Assembly (NCBI GenBank): GCA_030710605.1
Contig: CP092886.1
Coordinates: 53,477,993-53,541,992 of the forward strand
Origin: Cordylochernes scorpioides
Taxonomy: Eukaryota; Arthropoda; Arachnida; Pseudoscorpiones; Chernetidae
Direction of reading: 5' to 3'
DNA length: 64,000 bases
Positions 34,085-44,520 of this stretch are shown here, in pieces (the first letter of the stretch is position 1; each line of letters starts with the position of its first letter). The position numbers were made by a program, and so were the translations under genes. The notes beneath the pieces were generated by a model, which made no database searches, was not told the DNA's origin, and saw only the letters and a program-made list of their open reading frames with translations.

Positions 34085-34623
34085 TGTTACGACGCTTCTC
34101 AGCCGTCAATGTTTGCGTTCAAGGTTCTAAGAGAACAATGTGGATTCTTTAGGATACAGCTTAGTGCGGTATATTTATTGTAAGAGATTTAAAGAGTAGA
34201 TAAGTAACTATACAGTAGAAGATTGACTTGCCTTCAATGCCCGCCACTAGAGGGATCCTTCTCCGCTACCGTCTTCCCGGTCAGTCCATACGGCCACACG
34301 TTCGGAGCCCACCTGCTGCGTCTGTTGTCCAGCCGTTCTCCCTGCTGCAGGTCCCGTTGTCACCAGACAAATGGTTCTTCCCTCAGACTGCCATGTCTGG
34401 TCGGCACACACCAATCTCCCGGCAGGCCGGCCGACTTCCTTCCACCGCGGCACCAGCTGGCCTCGGCTGATCCCTTCCCCGCGGCGGCGTCAGCTGGACC
34501 CCGTCTACTGTCTGCCACCCCCCCCCCCCCTCTGGAATTTGTCAATCAACACTTCCTGGAAGGGGCCCTTCTTCTCTTGGCGTTCCCACTTCTTCCCTAC
34601 TACTTCTCTGCTGCATCGTTTCA
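34085..34623 (-). repeat. 5' LTR (minus-strand orientation)
   Basis: This 539 bp LTR runs TGTTACGACG to TCGTTTCA on the + strand. On the minus strand AATAAA falls within it near the U5 side. It is nearly identical to the LTR at 30571-32466 once the LINE is set aside. Confidence 0.88.
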
Positions 34624-35108
34624 ATATAATTTAAGATGATCTATACTTTCGCCTTTTTATATTTTATTCAAACCTTTCATTATTGATGCCCTGCACGCTT
34701 TCATGTTTTAAATATTCAAAACTTGACATCAAATAAGTATTATCAAAACAGAATTCCTTGAAAAGAGTGACAGAAGGTCCTGAAACGTTGAAATAAAGTA
34801 TTTTAAAAAGGAAGTAAATGATTTTAATTTTAATTAAACATTCTTTATTATTAAAATACTGGTTTTGTGAAAAATGATAATTAAAAACACAATTTATTAG
34901 TTACACATTAAAATTACTTTTAATCATCTTTACAAAAGAGGCTCTTAAAAATCGCAAAAAAAAAAGTTTATTTTAAGCAGCTAAACAATATGTGTACAAT
35001 TTATATTTTACATATATTTCAACTTAAATTTTTGAATGATGTATTGATCTAATGTGCGCGCGTGTGGCTAGCACTTACTTCTAGTATTTGGGGGCAAATA
35101 TAGAAATA
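34624..35108. other. AT-rich spacer
   Basis: The only notable string is GGTCCTGAAACGTTGAAATA near 34771-34790, a motif I associate with the ends of dispersed repeats. I cannot assign it. Confidence 0.35.
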
Positions 35109-36017
35109 CTAGACGAATGGCCCGGGCAACGCCCGGGTTTTACCCGAGTGCGAATATATTTTAAAAACGTTGTCTTGGGTGGTCGCTATAGACAGGGTGG
35201 TCTGTATAGACAGGTGTATGTATCACACAGCCGATAACAGGGTTGTCTAGAGTGGCCGCTATAGACAGGGTGGTCTGTATAGACAGGTGTATGTATCACA
35301 CAGCCGATAACAGGGTTGTCTAGAGTGGCCGCTATAGACAGGGTGGTCTGTATAGACAGGTGTATGTATCACACTGCTGATAACAGGGTTGTCTAGAGTG
35401 GCCGCTATAGACAGGTGTATGTATCACACAGCTGATAACAGGGTTTTCTAGAATGGCCGCTATATACAGGGTGGTCTGTATAGACAGGTGGATGTAACAC
35501 ACTGCTGATTACAGGGTTGCCTAAAGTGTCCGCTATAGACAGGGTGGTCTGTATAGACAGGTGAATGTAACACACTAATGATAACAGGGTTGCCTAAGGT
35601 GACCGCTATAGGCAGGGTGGTCTGTATAGACAGGTGGATGTATCACACAGCTGATAGCAGGGTTGTCTAGAGTGGCCGCTATAGACAGGTGTAGTATCAC
35701 ACAGCTGATAACAGGGTTTTCTAGAATGGCCGCTATATACAGGGTGGTCTGTATAGACAGGTGGATGTAACACACTGCTGATTACAGGGTTGCCTAAAGT
35801 GTCCGCTATAGACAGGGTGGTCTGTATAGACAGGTGGATGTAACACACTGCTGATAACAGGGTTGTCTATAATGGCCGCTATAGACAGGTGTATGTATCA
35901 CACAGCTGATAACAGGGTTGTCTAGAGGGGGGCAGGGAGGACACGTGTTCGCCGGCGGCAGCCAATGGGCGCGCATTCTATCCGTGAGCTTCAGAATAAG
36001 GCAATTATATAAGTAGA
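35109..36017 (-). mobile_element. Non-autonomous Helitron
   Basis: On the minus strand the 5' end is TCTACTTATATAATTGCC (starting at 36017) and the 3' end is the hairpin CCCGGGCGTTGCCCGGG followed by CCATTCGTCTAG, ending at 35109. The flanks are A before TC and T after CTAG, the usual AT target of Helitrons. No Rep/helicase coding sequence is present. Most of the interior is a tandem repeat. Confidence 0.82.
35165..35930. repeat. Minisatellite inside the Helitron (~73 bp unit)
   Basis: About ten units of the pattern GGCCGCTATAGACAGGGTGG, TCTGTATAGACAGGTGTATG, TATCACACAGCTGATAACAG, GGTTGTCTAGAGT. Most are about 73 bp; some of about 54 bp lack the GGGTGGTCTGTATAGAC block. Apparent open frames in this array are a by-product of the repeat. 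Confidence 0.88.
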
Positions 36018-36239
36018 TATTTTTAAATTCCAGTCCTATATGCCTTTATATATTGCCCAAAATAAAACAACTTTACTATTTTGAGTCTTCATATGTTCGA
36101 CTAGAACAAAATTTAAATATAATATTTTATTTTTCTTTCTCTCCCTGTTGGGTAAGAACAAAATGGATAGTCATCCACTGATATATATTCCCAAAAATGT
36201 GGAAATTTAAAATACCTGTTAAATAACTGATTTTAAAGG

Positions 36240-36475
36240 ACTGATGCATATTGAGCAAATCTTGGTCCCTATTTCTGCTCCGCGCTTATGGAATTGAAGA
36301 CTTGAGGCGATGGCGTCGACCTTTCATATTAAATCTTACTTTTCCTTATATTACTAATAATTGTATATAGTTGCGGAACTACTGGTTTCCTGTGCTGCTC
36401 TTTTCCTGTTATTGCACCTTGTACGGAGAATCTGTATAAGACTAACGTCTTAATAAAGGCTTTGTGTGTGTGTAT
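36240..36475 (+). other. Possible LINE 3' UTR remnant
   Basis: A stretch more GC-rich than its surroundings ends in TTAATAAAGGCTTTGTGTGT, resembling the CTAAATAAAGGCTTTTGTTG end of the LINE at 32070. No coding sequence is attached. Confidence 0.35.
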
Positions 36476-37940
36476 ATTGAACAAATCACTGAGGGCCACA
36501 CAAGCCGTGTATTTTGATATCTACAAGAAGGCTTTGTATCGACTACTGACCAAAATGCAGACAAATAACATAGCTTTGGACAACTATAGACTTCCCTTCA
36601 CGATATTTACAAGTTACTCGACAATTTCAAGCTTCCAATTTCTAACTAAACGAGGAGTTTCATTGAAGCCGATTCTCCATAATTTCTCGATCAGTCATCA
36701 TGTGACTTTTGTTCGATTGACAAGCTAGAAATAGTTGAAAGGCTCTAGTTTCATATTTTTATTTGAGAGAGAAACTATAATACAAATACAAATTTTTCCT
36801 TGCCTGCGATTTTATTTATCTATTTTTTAATTTCTCTGCTGAGAAGAGATAGAAAAAAATGAATGGAATCAAAAAGGTTTGTTTTTTTGTAGTTATTTTA
36901 ATTGTTTTACATAAACACATCTTCTGTGATTCTAGATAAACTTTTATATACCCAGTAGGCTCTATTTTAGAAAGTTTCATGATCCAAAATAAAATGGTTT
37001 ATATGTTTAAGACTATTTCATTAATCCTAGGCGGCGAAAAATAATTTTAGAGCTTAATAGAATCACTAGGTTTCAATTGTATTATCAATTGGGTTTTAAA
37101 CCACACACACACACACACACACAAAGTTGTGAATTCAATATACAAATGGGATTACCTAATAATTAGTAAATCAAACTTTAAAATTATTTATAAACATCAA
37201 ATGATTGTTCAGTATAAAGTAGCAACCCACGATTTATTTTTCTATTGTTAACATTAAACACACACAAAAACAATCAAAATTCAATCAAAGATTAACACAA
37301 TTTTATAGATGTTTAAATTTTTATATATTTTAGAAATATTTAAATAGCCATGTCTTATAGAATTCTACCAGATCCAAACAAAGGGAGGTCCAGTATCTGA
37401 CACCAGGAAAAGATGTTAACGACCCTAGGACCTGGCCTGAATTTTTACGTCCATACGACGTGTTGGGATTCCTCAACTACAGCTCAAACGTCACTTCGGT
37501 CTCTCTCAGGTCGTGACCTACCATGTGAAATCTTGGCGGAACTTAGTCTGCAGCCATCGCCGATATGTCCCAGGATAAAGACCGGTCCCGGCCGCCCCTT
37601 CAGGAAGAAGCAGCGGGAGTTGAGCACATCCGTATCCTAGCGAATAAGGTTTTAGTTTATAAATGAACTGTATATATATGGTATATATGTATCGATTAAA
37701 TTTAAATATATATAGCCTCTCTCTTATTAACATTATTGAATCGTATATGTGTCTTTTTAAACAATAAATATGATTTTAAATGGTTAAGTGCAAAAAATAG
37801 ACCTGCATCACACCGCTCACATGAGCATTTTAGCGTATTTTAGCTTCATAGCTTCAAAGCAAAATATGTTGTTTTATGCGTATTTAAAAGAAGAGGTGCC
37901 TACTTTTTGTATATGTATATAAATATATATATATATTTAA
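36476..37940. other. Intergenic DNA with an unassigned GC-richer segment
   Basis: Mostly AT-rich with (CA)n at about 37104-37122. The segment 37375-37635 is richer in GC and has open frames of 70-75 codons on both strands (for example GPGRPFRKKQREL), but I cannot match it to a family. Near 37875-37900 is a fragment of the repeat described at 12546. Confidence 0.35.
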
Positions 37941-38043
37941 AATAATGAAAGCATATCCTGACCAGGAGCACATGTACTTCTTAGATCGCGCTCTGCCATT
38001 TAAAAAGCACATGTGCTCCTGGTCAGGATATGCTTTCATTATT
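37941..38043. repeat. Hairpin repeat, 35 bp arms
   Basis: Perfect or near-perfect inverted arms, AATAATGAAAGCATATCCTG onward at 37941-37975 and its complement at 38009-38043, enclose a 33 nt loop. The arm sequence and the loop (CGCGCTCTGCCATTTAAAAA) match the 3' part of the hammerhead-bearing repeat at 56821-57015 and the fragment at 15500. Confidence 0.75.
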
Positions 38044-38045
38044 TT

Positions 38046-39660
38046 TAATATCGACCTATTTCGCTAACATCTAATCTGTCTAAGATCTACGAAAAAGTTA
38101 TTAAAAAGAAAATTTATGAATATTATATGCAAAAAACAATTTATTATGTCCCAAACAGCATGGATTCATCAAGTCAAAATCTACTATTACAGCGTTAAAT
38201 AATATAATCGATATAATAATGAAACACAAAACCAAAGAACTGACAGCTCTGGTCGCAATTGAAATTGCGGGAGCCTTTGATAACGCATGGTGGCCTGCGA
38301 TTTTAAAAATAATAGGCGAAGATAATTTGCCGGAAAGTTTAATAAGGACTATTTTATCGTATATCAAATCGAGGAAAACGAAATTTACATATGAGAACTT
38401 AACAATAAATAAACAAATTACAAAGGGATGTCCGCAGGGTGGGCCCGCTATCTCCACTACTATGGATAATATTACTAAATGATCTTTTAATCAAATATCA
38501 AGTTCCTAATAGTGAAGTGGTATGTTATGCGGATGATGTATCAATTATATGCTGGCACAACAAATGCAAAGACCTGAAATTAGTTATAGAAAAGGCATTA
38601 AATACGATTGATGTATGGTGTAAGAGTAACAAACTTGGCATAAGTCTAGAAAAAACTAATATACTTTATTTACACAACAAAGAAAAAATCCCAATCAAAT
38701 TTAATAATGAAATAATCATACCAACTCTGATGACCAAAATTTTAGGAATAATAATTGCAAATCACAGAAGAAGAAACAAAATAAATTTTACATACCACAT
38801 AGAAGAAATGGTAAATCGTACAAAACGTTTTAAAAAGTATCTCTTCTCAATTTGTGGGAAATCTTGGGGTCTAAGCACCCAGAAAAGGCTAACTTTATAT
38901 AAATCCATTTTCAGACCAATACTTACATATGGAGCCGAAATTTGGTTCAAATATTCAAATAAAAAATGTTTACAAAAATTAAATTCAACCCAATGTCAAA
39001 TACTAACATGGTGTATACAAGCCTATAAATCCACATCATATAGCTGTGTTCATAGTTTGGGCAACATTCCTCTGATCTCAGACTTTATCGAATCCAGAAT
39101 CATGTTATCTGATCTGTGAAACTTATCCAAAGATGATCAACAAATTTATGACCCATTTATTCCAGGAATTATAGATACCTTTCTCAAATCAAGAATGGAT
39201 GTTCTGAAAAACGAAGCAAATAATACTTTCTTTAGCTTTTTTCCCCAAGAAATCCCTAAATACTTTCGTCCAAATTTTTATAATACTCAATTTGTTACAA
39301 ACCACGGAAATTTCAAAAGTTTTTTAAATAGAATAAAGGCAGGGAAGGATTCAAGTTGCTTTTGTGGTATTGAGGAACAAACCTCAAGACATCTACTGAT
39401 CGATTGCCCAGCATTTCAAGATTATAGAATGAAGAATGAACTAGTTGTTTGTGAACTTGACGATTTGATTTCCGATAAAAAATCATATTTAAAGTTCAAT
39501 TCACATTTTGTAAATACATTCTAAACTTTCTACAAAGTCTGGATCTCTAATGTTTTCATGCGTTGAATAATGTAAATAACTTATGTAAATAAACTTTTCT
39601 CCTTGTTTGGCGCAAGTATCCCTTGCGGATATAGCGCTTTGGAAATAAAATAGTTGTAAC
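38046..39660 (+). mobile_element. 5'-truncated R1-like LINE
   Basis: Beginning abruptly after the hairpin, the element encodes YRPISLTSNLSKIYEKVI, then HGFIKSKSTITALNNII, IEIAGAFDNAWWPAILK, KGCPQGGP and VVCYADDVSIICW. The phrase AGAFDNAWWP is typical of the R1 clade. It ends with a C-terminal knuckle (SSCFCGIEEQTSRHLLIDCP) and a 3' UTR with GGAAATAAAATAG near 39640. Confidence 0.82.
38219..39524 (+). pseudogene. R1-like reverse transcriptase, broken
   Basis: The RT is read in at least three pieces: 38219-38440 up to KGCPQGGP, 38439-39116 (LSPLLWIILLNDLLIKYQ through the thumb), and 39195-39524 carrying the knuckle. One frameshift near 38440 and a stop at 39117 separate them. RT catalytic residues YADD are present, but the enzyme cannot be made whole from this copy. 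Confidence 0.78.
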
Positions 39661-39724
39661 ACCTAACCCTTTTATTATTTTTTTTCTGTTGTTTTTTCAT
39701 ATATATATATATATACCCCCATTC

Positions 39725-40430
39725 CAAAAGCAGCTACCATTCACAGTCCTCAATCCCATTATTGCCGTTGAAGCTATCAAAGCCGTTCAAATGACATCAG
39801 GATGGTTTCCTTTGATGTAGAATATTTTTCCACCTCAATCCCGTATGATCGGACACTCCTGGAGAGAGAGAGAGAGACCTCCAATAATTTCTTGAAATAC
39901 ATCCAGAAATAGTTATTCCTCTCTCTCAAGAAACGCTAGTAGATTTATTTAAACATTGTTTAGAGTATAGCTATTTCAGATTCAAAGATAGATTCTTTAG
40001 GCAAATCTAAGGCTTACCAATGAGCAATACCATTTGTTCAGCATTGGCTAACATATTTAAGATCTAAATAGAGATAAAGAAATAAAATCAATCAAAAATA
40101 TTACTATGGATAAGATATATTGATGACAATTTTGACTAACTGAAGTAGAAATTGAAAGCTTCATGAGTTTTCTGAATAATCTCAAACCTTTCCAAAAATT
40201 TAGTTACGGGTTCTAAAATAATATTTCTCTAGCCTTTTTAGACACATCCAAATCGAAAGAAAACATTTTTACATATAGAAACCGGAATTTATAGAAAACC
40301 TAATCAGCTATTTGAATTTAAGCTCTTTTGGCCCTATATATAACAAAATCGCCATAGTAAAATCTCTTTCCAAAAGATTAGAAACACACTACTCGAGTAG
40401 AAATAATGTAACAGAAGAAGAGAAGAGAGA
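39725..40430 (+). mobile_element. Penelope-like element, reverse transcriptase relic
   Basis: Broken + strand frames show the order of Penelope-like RT motifs: MVSFDVEYFSTSIPYDRTLL, an LPMSNTI-type box near 40017-40040, a RYIDDNFD-type catalytic box near 40115-40135, EVEIESFMSFLNNLKPF and an AFLDTSK-type motif near 40235, followed by traces of a YRKPNQLFEF-type segment. The relic is old. It supports presence of Penelope-like machinery in this genome. Confidence 0.65.
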
Positions 40431-40838
40431 GAGAGAGGGAGAGAGAAAAAAAATAGAACTTTAAAAAATAAATGATTAATAATAATTATCTAAATGAATG
40501 TATTAGTGAACATTTTTATAATATTGTAGCAAAGTATTTATTATATTTTATGTAAGAGTATTATTAATTTTTGAAATTCATATTATTTATATTTTGCTAC
40601 TCTCTGGAAACTTCCCTCATTACTTATATTGTTTCTTATAATTGTTGATTCTGTTCGTGCTTTAAATAATTTGCCGTCTCATTCTGAAGTTTGTCTTTCC
40701 TAATTTTCTACGTGACAATATCTTAATCTACTTATGGCCCTCTATTTATGAAAATTAGAAATTTATTTTAACACTACTTTTCTTTTTTATGAATATATAT
40801 ACAGTATATATGATTAAAACATTTTTCTACACCCCATT

Positions 40839-40921
40839 TACTGCAATGATTTAAAATTAAAAGAGGGTTCATCACCGATGAACCATGCCCTCCCTCTTTT
40901 AATTTTTAATCATTGCAGTTT
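40839..40921. repeat. Hairpin repeat, 28 bp arms
   Basis: Outer arms ACTGCAATGATTTAAAATTA onward and the complement near 40893-40920 enclose an inner hairpin GGTTCATCACCGATGAACC. The motif order (GAGGG, GGTTCATC, CCCTCCCTC) resembles one edge of the 371 bp unit in the palindrome at 42374. Confidence 0.65.
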
Positions 40922-41399
40922 TTTAGTGCTGAAGAGATTTTAGTTTCAATTATATATTTTTAAAAATAAAAGCGCCGTTAGATATAAATTTATAATATTT
41001 TCCTGAATTTTATATACCAATTAATAGAGACATGATCAAAAGATATTGATACATTCCATATAGCTGAAACTCATAAAGAATTGCTAGAATTGTGAAGAGA
41101 TATAATACGACATTTCAATCCGCATCAAATCTAAAACAAATCCCACGCCACTCGGATATTAAACATATTTGTTAAAATAGGAAAATAAAAACAATGTACA
41201 AGAATCAATCATTAAGTAATCCAGACATATATAGAAAATATTTAAATAATTTATAATTATAATTTTTTTCTTTGATAAAATAAACATCCCTATTTTGATA
41301 TCCAGAAACATAATTAAGATATATTTTATGTTTCTTCAGGTATGCATTCTGAAGTAAACACAAGAATCTGACAACGGTCGGTGATGGAGTTCCTGTTCG

Positions 41400-41720
41400 G
41401 AGACACAATTCAGCCACTATTATTCACTCGAAGCTGAATTCTGTCTATGGAAACGAAACCACGGATAGAATCACAATACAAAGATGTATTCAGCGCTTTA
41501 ATACTGTCGATTATAAAATTAGCGATAAAGAAAGGCCAGGTAAATCTACTTTTGTAGTGACGGACCAAAATTTGGCTCTATCGGAGGAATTGATCAAGAA
41601 TAGCCGGACAATGATAATCTATCAAATAATGGGAGAACTTTCACTGCCTAAAATATTGTTCTTATTAATGATTTTGTATATAAAAAATTATGCTCAAAAT
41701 GGGTGCCAAACATCTCACAT
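41400..41720 (+). pseudogene. Mariner-like transposase N-terminal relic
   Basis: The frame gives IIHSKLNSVYGNETTDRITI, QRCIQRFNTVDYKISDKERP, TDQNLALSEELIKNSRTMII, and in a shifted frame FVYKKLCSKWVP. This is the paired helix-turn-helix of a mariner transposase (compare YGEATLDRSNVYRWYKMF in the complete copies), but from another subfamily. The catalytic domain is missing and no terminal repeats were found. Confidence 0.7.
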
Positions 41721-42373
41721 GATAAAGAATTCAAATTCGAAAAGAGATTTGTTTAGACCTCATTGAGACTTCCTCTGGAGAATCTTCTCAGGAATTTGAA
41801 AAAGTGTGACAACATGTGAGGAGACTTGGATTTATCATTAGGATCCTTCTTCAAAGCAGCGCCAATTAATGCACTGGACTCATACAACATTGCCAGTAAA
41901 GAAAAAACAAAGGCTTTCTCTTTCCAAAAACAAAATTATGAACTCTGTCTCGGCCCAATAAAAAGAAAGGTAGATATTCATGGACATTCTTGAAAGAAAT
42001 TCTTCTATCAACAAGCAAAGATATTGTGAATCAATATAAAAGATATAAAGAGCAATTGAAAAAAAATCCAACTTAAAAATATTCAAATCAAATTTAGTAA
42101 GGTTGATGTGAGACCTCACATGGCGCCTCTCCCTGCCTCCAGCCATGACCTGGTATTCTCAGACTTCTACGGAAGATTAAAGAGTTTTTTATGCAGTAAA
42201 ACCTTTGAAAGTTATGCAATTTTATTACAAGGGTTAGAAAATGGTTCAGAGAGTTGTGGATACGGCGCTTCACCAAATTGCTTTTGCAAGTTGTCAGCAA
42301 CGCTGGATCTAATATGTAGAGAGGTGGATATATTGAATGATTCTATTGTATATTATAATAATATATAGAGGTA

Positions 42374-43324
42374 TACGATGTACTAGAGCGCCATCTGTTA
42401 TCAAATTATAAAACTATTTTAGAGGCGTAATATTCCTTTTAAAATAAAACTATTTCTGCTGTCCTTACTGCGATGGAAAAATTAAAGGGAGGGCCTGGCT
42501 CATCAGTGGTGAACCCTCCCAGCGGTTTCGCCAGTTTAATCTACCATACCGCTGTTATATTGCATTTTTGGAACTTCCTTTTATAGGTGACTGTTGTAAG
42601 ACTCTTGGAATGGGTATTTTAGAAGAACTATGGACATAAGCTTTTAGGACAGCAGAATTAAATATAATTATAAATATATAATATGCTTCGAGCAATCGCT
42701 CTTCCGCAAATATCAAATTGTGTCTTTTATTAGAACAATAATGTTACGATGTACTAGAGCGCCATCTGTTATCAAATTATAAAACTATTTTAGAGGCGTA
42801 ATATTCCTTTTAAAATAAAACTATTTCTGCTGTCCTTACTGCGATGGAAAAATTAAAGGGAGCCAGGCCCTCCCTTTAATTTTTCCATCGCAGTAAGGAC
42901 AGCAGAAATAGTTTTATTTTAAAAGGAATATTACGCCTCTAAAATAGTTTTATAATTTGATAACAGATGGCGCTCTAGTACATCGTAACATTATTGTTCT
43001 AATAAAAGACACAATTTGATATTTGCGGAAGAGCGATTGCTCGAAGCATATTATATATTTATAATTATATTTAATTCTGCTGTCCTAAAAGCTTATGTCC
43101 ATAGTTCTTCTAAAATACCCATTCCAAGAGTCTTACAACAGTCACCTATAAAAGGAAGTTCCAAAATGCAATATAACAGCGGTATGGTAGATTAAACTGG
43201 CGAAACCGCTGGGAGGGTTCACCACTGATGAGCCAGGCCCTCCCTTTAATTTTTCCATCGCAGTAAGGACAGCAGAAATAGTTTTATTTTAAAAGGAATA
43301 TTACGCCTCTAAAATAGTTTTATA
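42374..43324. mobile_element. 951 bp palindromic insertion with target duplication
   Basis: The insert consists of about 1.3 tandem copies of a 371 bp unit (GATGTACTAG at 42377 and 42748) followed, after a 9 nt spacer (42862-42870), by their inverted copy to 43324. An 11 bp duplication ATATAGAGGTA flanks it (42363-42373 and 43325-43335), and the uninterrupted site is present in copy B near 44805-44815. It contains no coding frame. The unit holds CTGATGA and GAAAC boxes but not in an arrangement that leaves room for hammerhead stem I. Related fragments lie at 59220-59290 and 59880-59945. Confidence 0.85.
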
Positions 43325-43379
43325 ATATAGAGGTATGTTAGGAATCTTTATAATCAGAGTTTCAGTTTTAGAGCTTGTC

Positions 43380-43700
43380 AATGAAAAAGGTTATTACCGA
43401 TTGTGCGTGTGTGAGCGCGCATATTATTCTTTGACCGAACACCTTGTTATTTACAAAATTTCCTGAAAAACATGTCAAGCTTCTTACATTGGAGAAACCG
43501 GAAAATCACTGAAGGATCGCATCAATCAACATGAATCAGCTTTTAAAAAATTCTAAACCATTGGCTATCTCATTTGACCACGCCCTAAACAATAACCATA
43601 TACCTTATTTCAAAAAAGCCTCAATCATATATTAGAATATAACAGAAGAACATAAATTATTTTTGGAAAGCTGGGTCTCTCAACATAGGATATAAATGGC
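43380..43700 (+). pseudogene. Penelope-like GIY-YIG nuclease relic (copy A)
   Basis: Frames read TEHLVIYKIS then CQASYIGETGKSLKDRINQH and ESAFKKF, the signature of the GIY-YIG endonuclease of Penelope-like elements; a further trace (EEHKLFLESWVSQH) matches the segment after it. The YIG part reads YIGETG. Only the nuclease end of the element is present here. Confidence 0.7.
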
Positions 43701-43912
43701 ATAAATATAAAATTTTATTTTCCACAGATATTAAAAAATATATATATTTTACTAAATTAGCTTCAATAATTATATATATATTTTTCATTCATTCATTTGT
43801 TTAAAGAAGGTTTAATATATTATTAATATTTACTATATTTATATACAATTTTTGAATCATTAATGATCAACAGTGCAAATCACCTATATATTAATATAAT
43901 AATGATATTATA

Positions 43913-44520
43913 CACTGCTGGCCACCCAAATTGTAACACCAAGAGAAACAGGAGATGTCACAACAAAAATTATTTTGTAGATAACATTTTAACCAAGTAT
44001 CAAATGATTAAATTTATAGACTTCTGCGAAGTGTGATTCCTGCCAGAATCAGTAGCCAGAGTAGCCTCCATTGTTGAAGATCGCCGCTGCCACACGCCTC
44101 GGCATTGATTCAAAGAGACTTTGGATGTGTTCTTGGGGTACAGCAGACCAAGCAGCTTCCACACGTTGCCAAAGTTGATCTGGTGTGGCAGCTGGGGATG
44201 TGATCTGGGTCAATCGTTGAGCAACAATGGACCACATGTTTTCTATCGGCGAAAGATCCGGAGAGCGAGCTGGCCAGGGGAGCAATTCGATCTGGTGATT
44301 GACGAATAACCTTTGGACAATGCGTGCCACGTGTGGTCGCGCATTATCCTGTTGAAATATGGCTGTGGGCAAGCCCTGAAGGTAAGGATGGACAACTGGC
44401 TCCAACACCTCGGAGAAGTAGCGTTGGCTGTTTAAAGTACCGGCAATGCGTACTAGAGGAGTGCGAGAATGATATCCAATACCACCTCATACCATAATAC
44501 CCGGTGCAGGACCAGTGTGG
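43913..44520 (-). mobile_element. Tc1-like transposon, 5'-truncated
   Basis: The terminal repeat CACTGCTGGCCACCCAAATT at 43913 after TA, and the minus-strand transposase C-terminus, identify a Tc1-like element. It is cut at 44520, where copy B of the local duplication begins. Only about 600 bp of a ~1.6 kb element remains. Confidence 0.8.
44049..44480 (-). pseudogene. Tc1 transposase C-terminal part (DD34E)
   Basis: The frame 44408-44049 carries FQQDNARPHVAR (second catalytic Asp) and PWPARSPDLSPIENMWS (catalytic Glu), with 34 residues between them, the DD34E spacing of Tc1. The frame ends normally (YSGY, stop). Upstream sequence to about 44480 continues in another frame after a frameshift. 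The first Asp and DNA-binding domain are missing. Confidence 0.82.

Larger units (their letters stand above)
30571..34623 (-). mobile_element. Young non-autonomous LTR retrotransposon
   Basis: Two near-identical LTRs of about 535 bp bound a 1.6 kb internal region. The LTRs read TGTTACGACG...GTTTCA on the + strand, and the element is oriented on the minus strand. The flanks both show ATAT (30567-30570 and 34624-34627), a 4 bp target duplication as in the Ty3/gypsy type. Next to the 5' LTR is an 18 nt match to the 3' end of tRNA-Leu. The internal region lacks reverse transcriptase and integrase, so it depends on another element. A LINE is inserted in the 3' LTR. LTR identity suggests a recent insertion; apart from the LINE it looks whole for its non-autonomous type. 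Confidence 0.85.
42081..43927. repeat. Local duplication, copy A (with palindrome)
   Basis: Starting ATTCAAATCAAATTTAGTAA, this segment recurs at 44521-45410 almost base for base. Copy A differs by carrying the 951 bp palindrome at 42374-43324. It ends at CACTGCTGGCCACCC and then runs into the Tc1 fragment. Confidence 0.88.

Noticed and set aside
35575-35848. Protein-coding frames of 66-80 codons on the minus strand
   Set aside because: They lie wholly inside the Helitron minisatellite and arise from its repeat period.
37375-37635. Transposase or host exon fragment
   Set aside because: GC-richer with open frames on both strands, but no motif I could align to a known family.
42374-43324. Hammerhead ribozyme in the big palindrome
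   Set aside because: CTGATGA and GAAAC boxes are present about 30 nt apart and stems II and III can be drawn, but only about five bases remain between them for stem I. The core is not complete.
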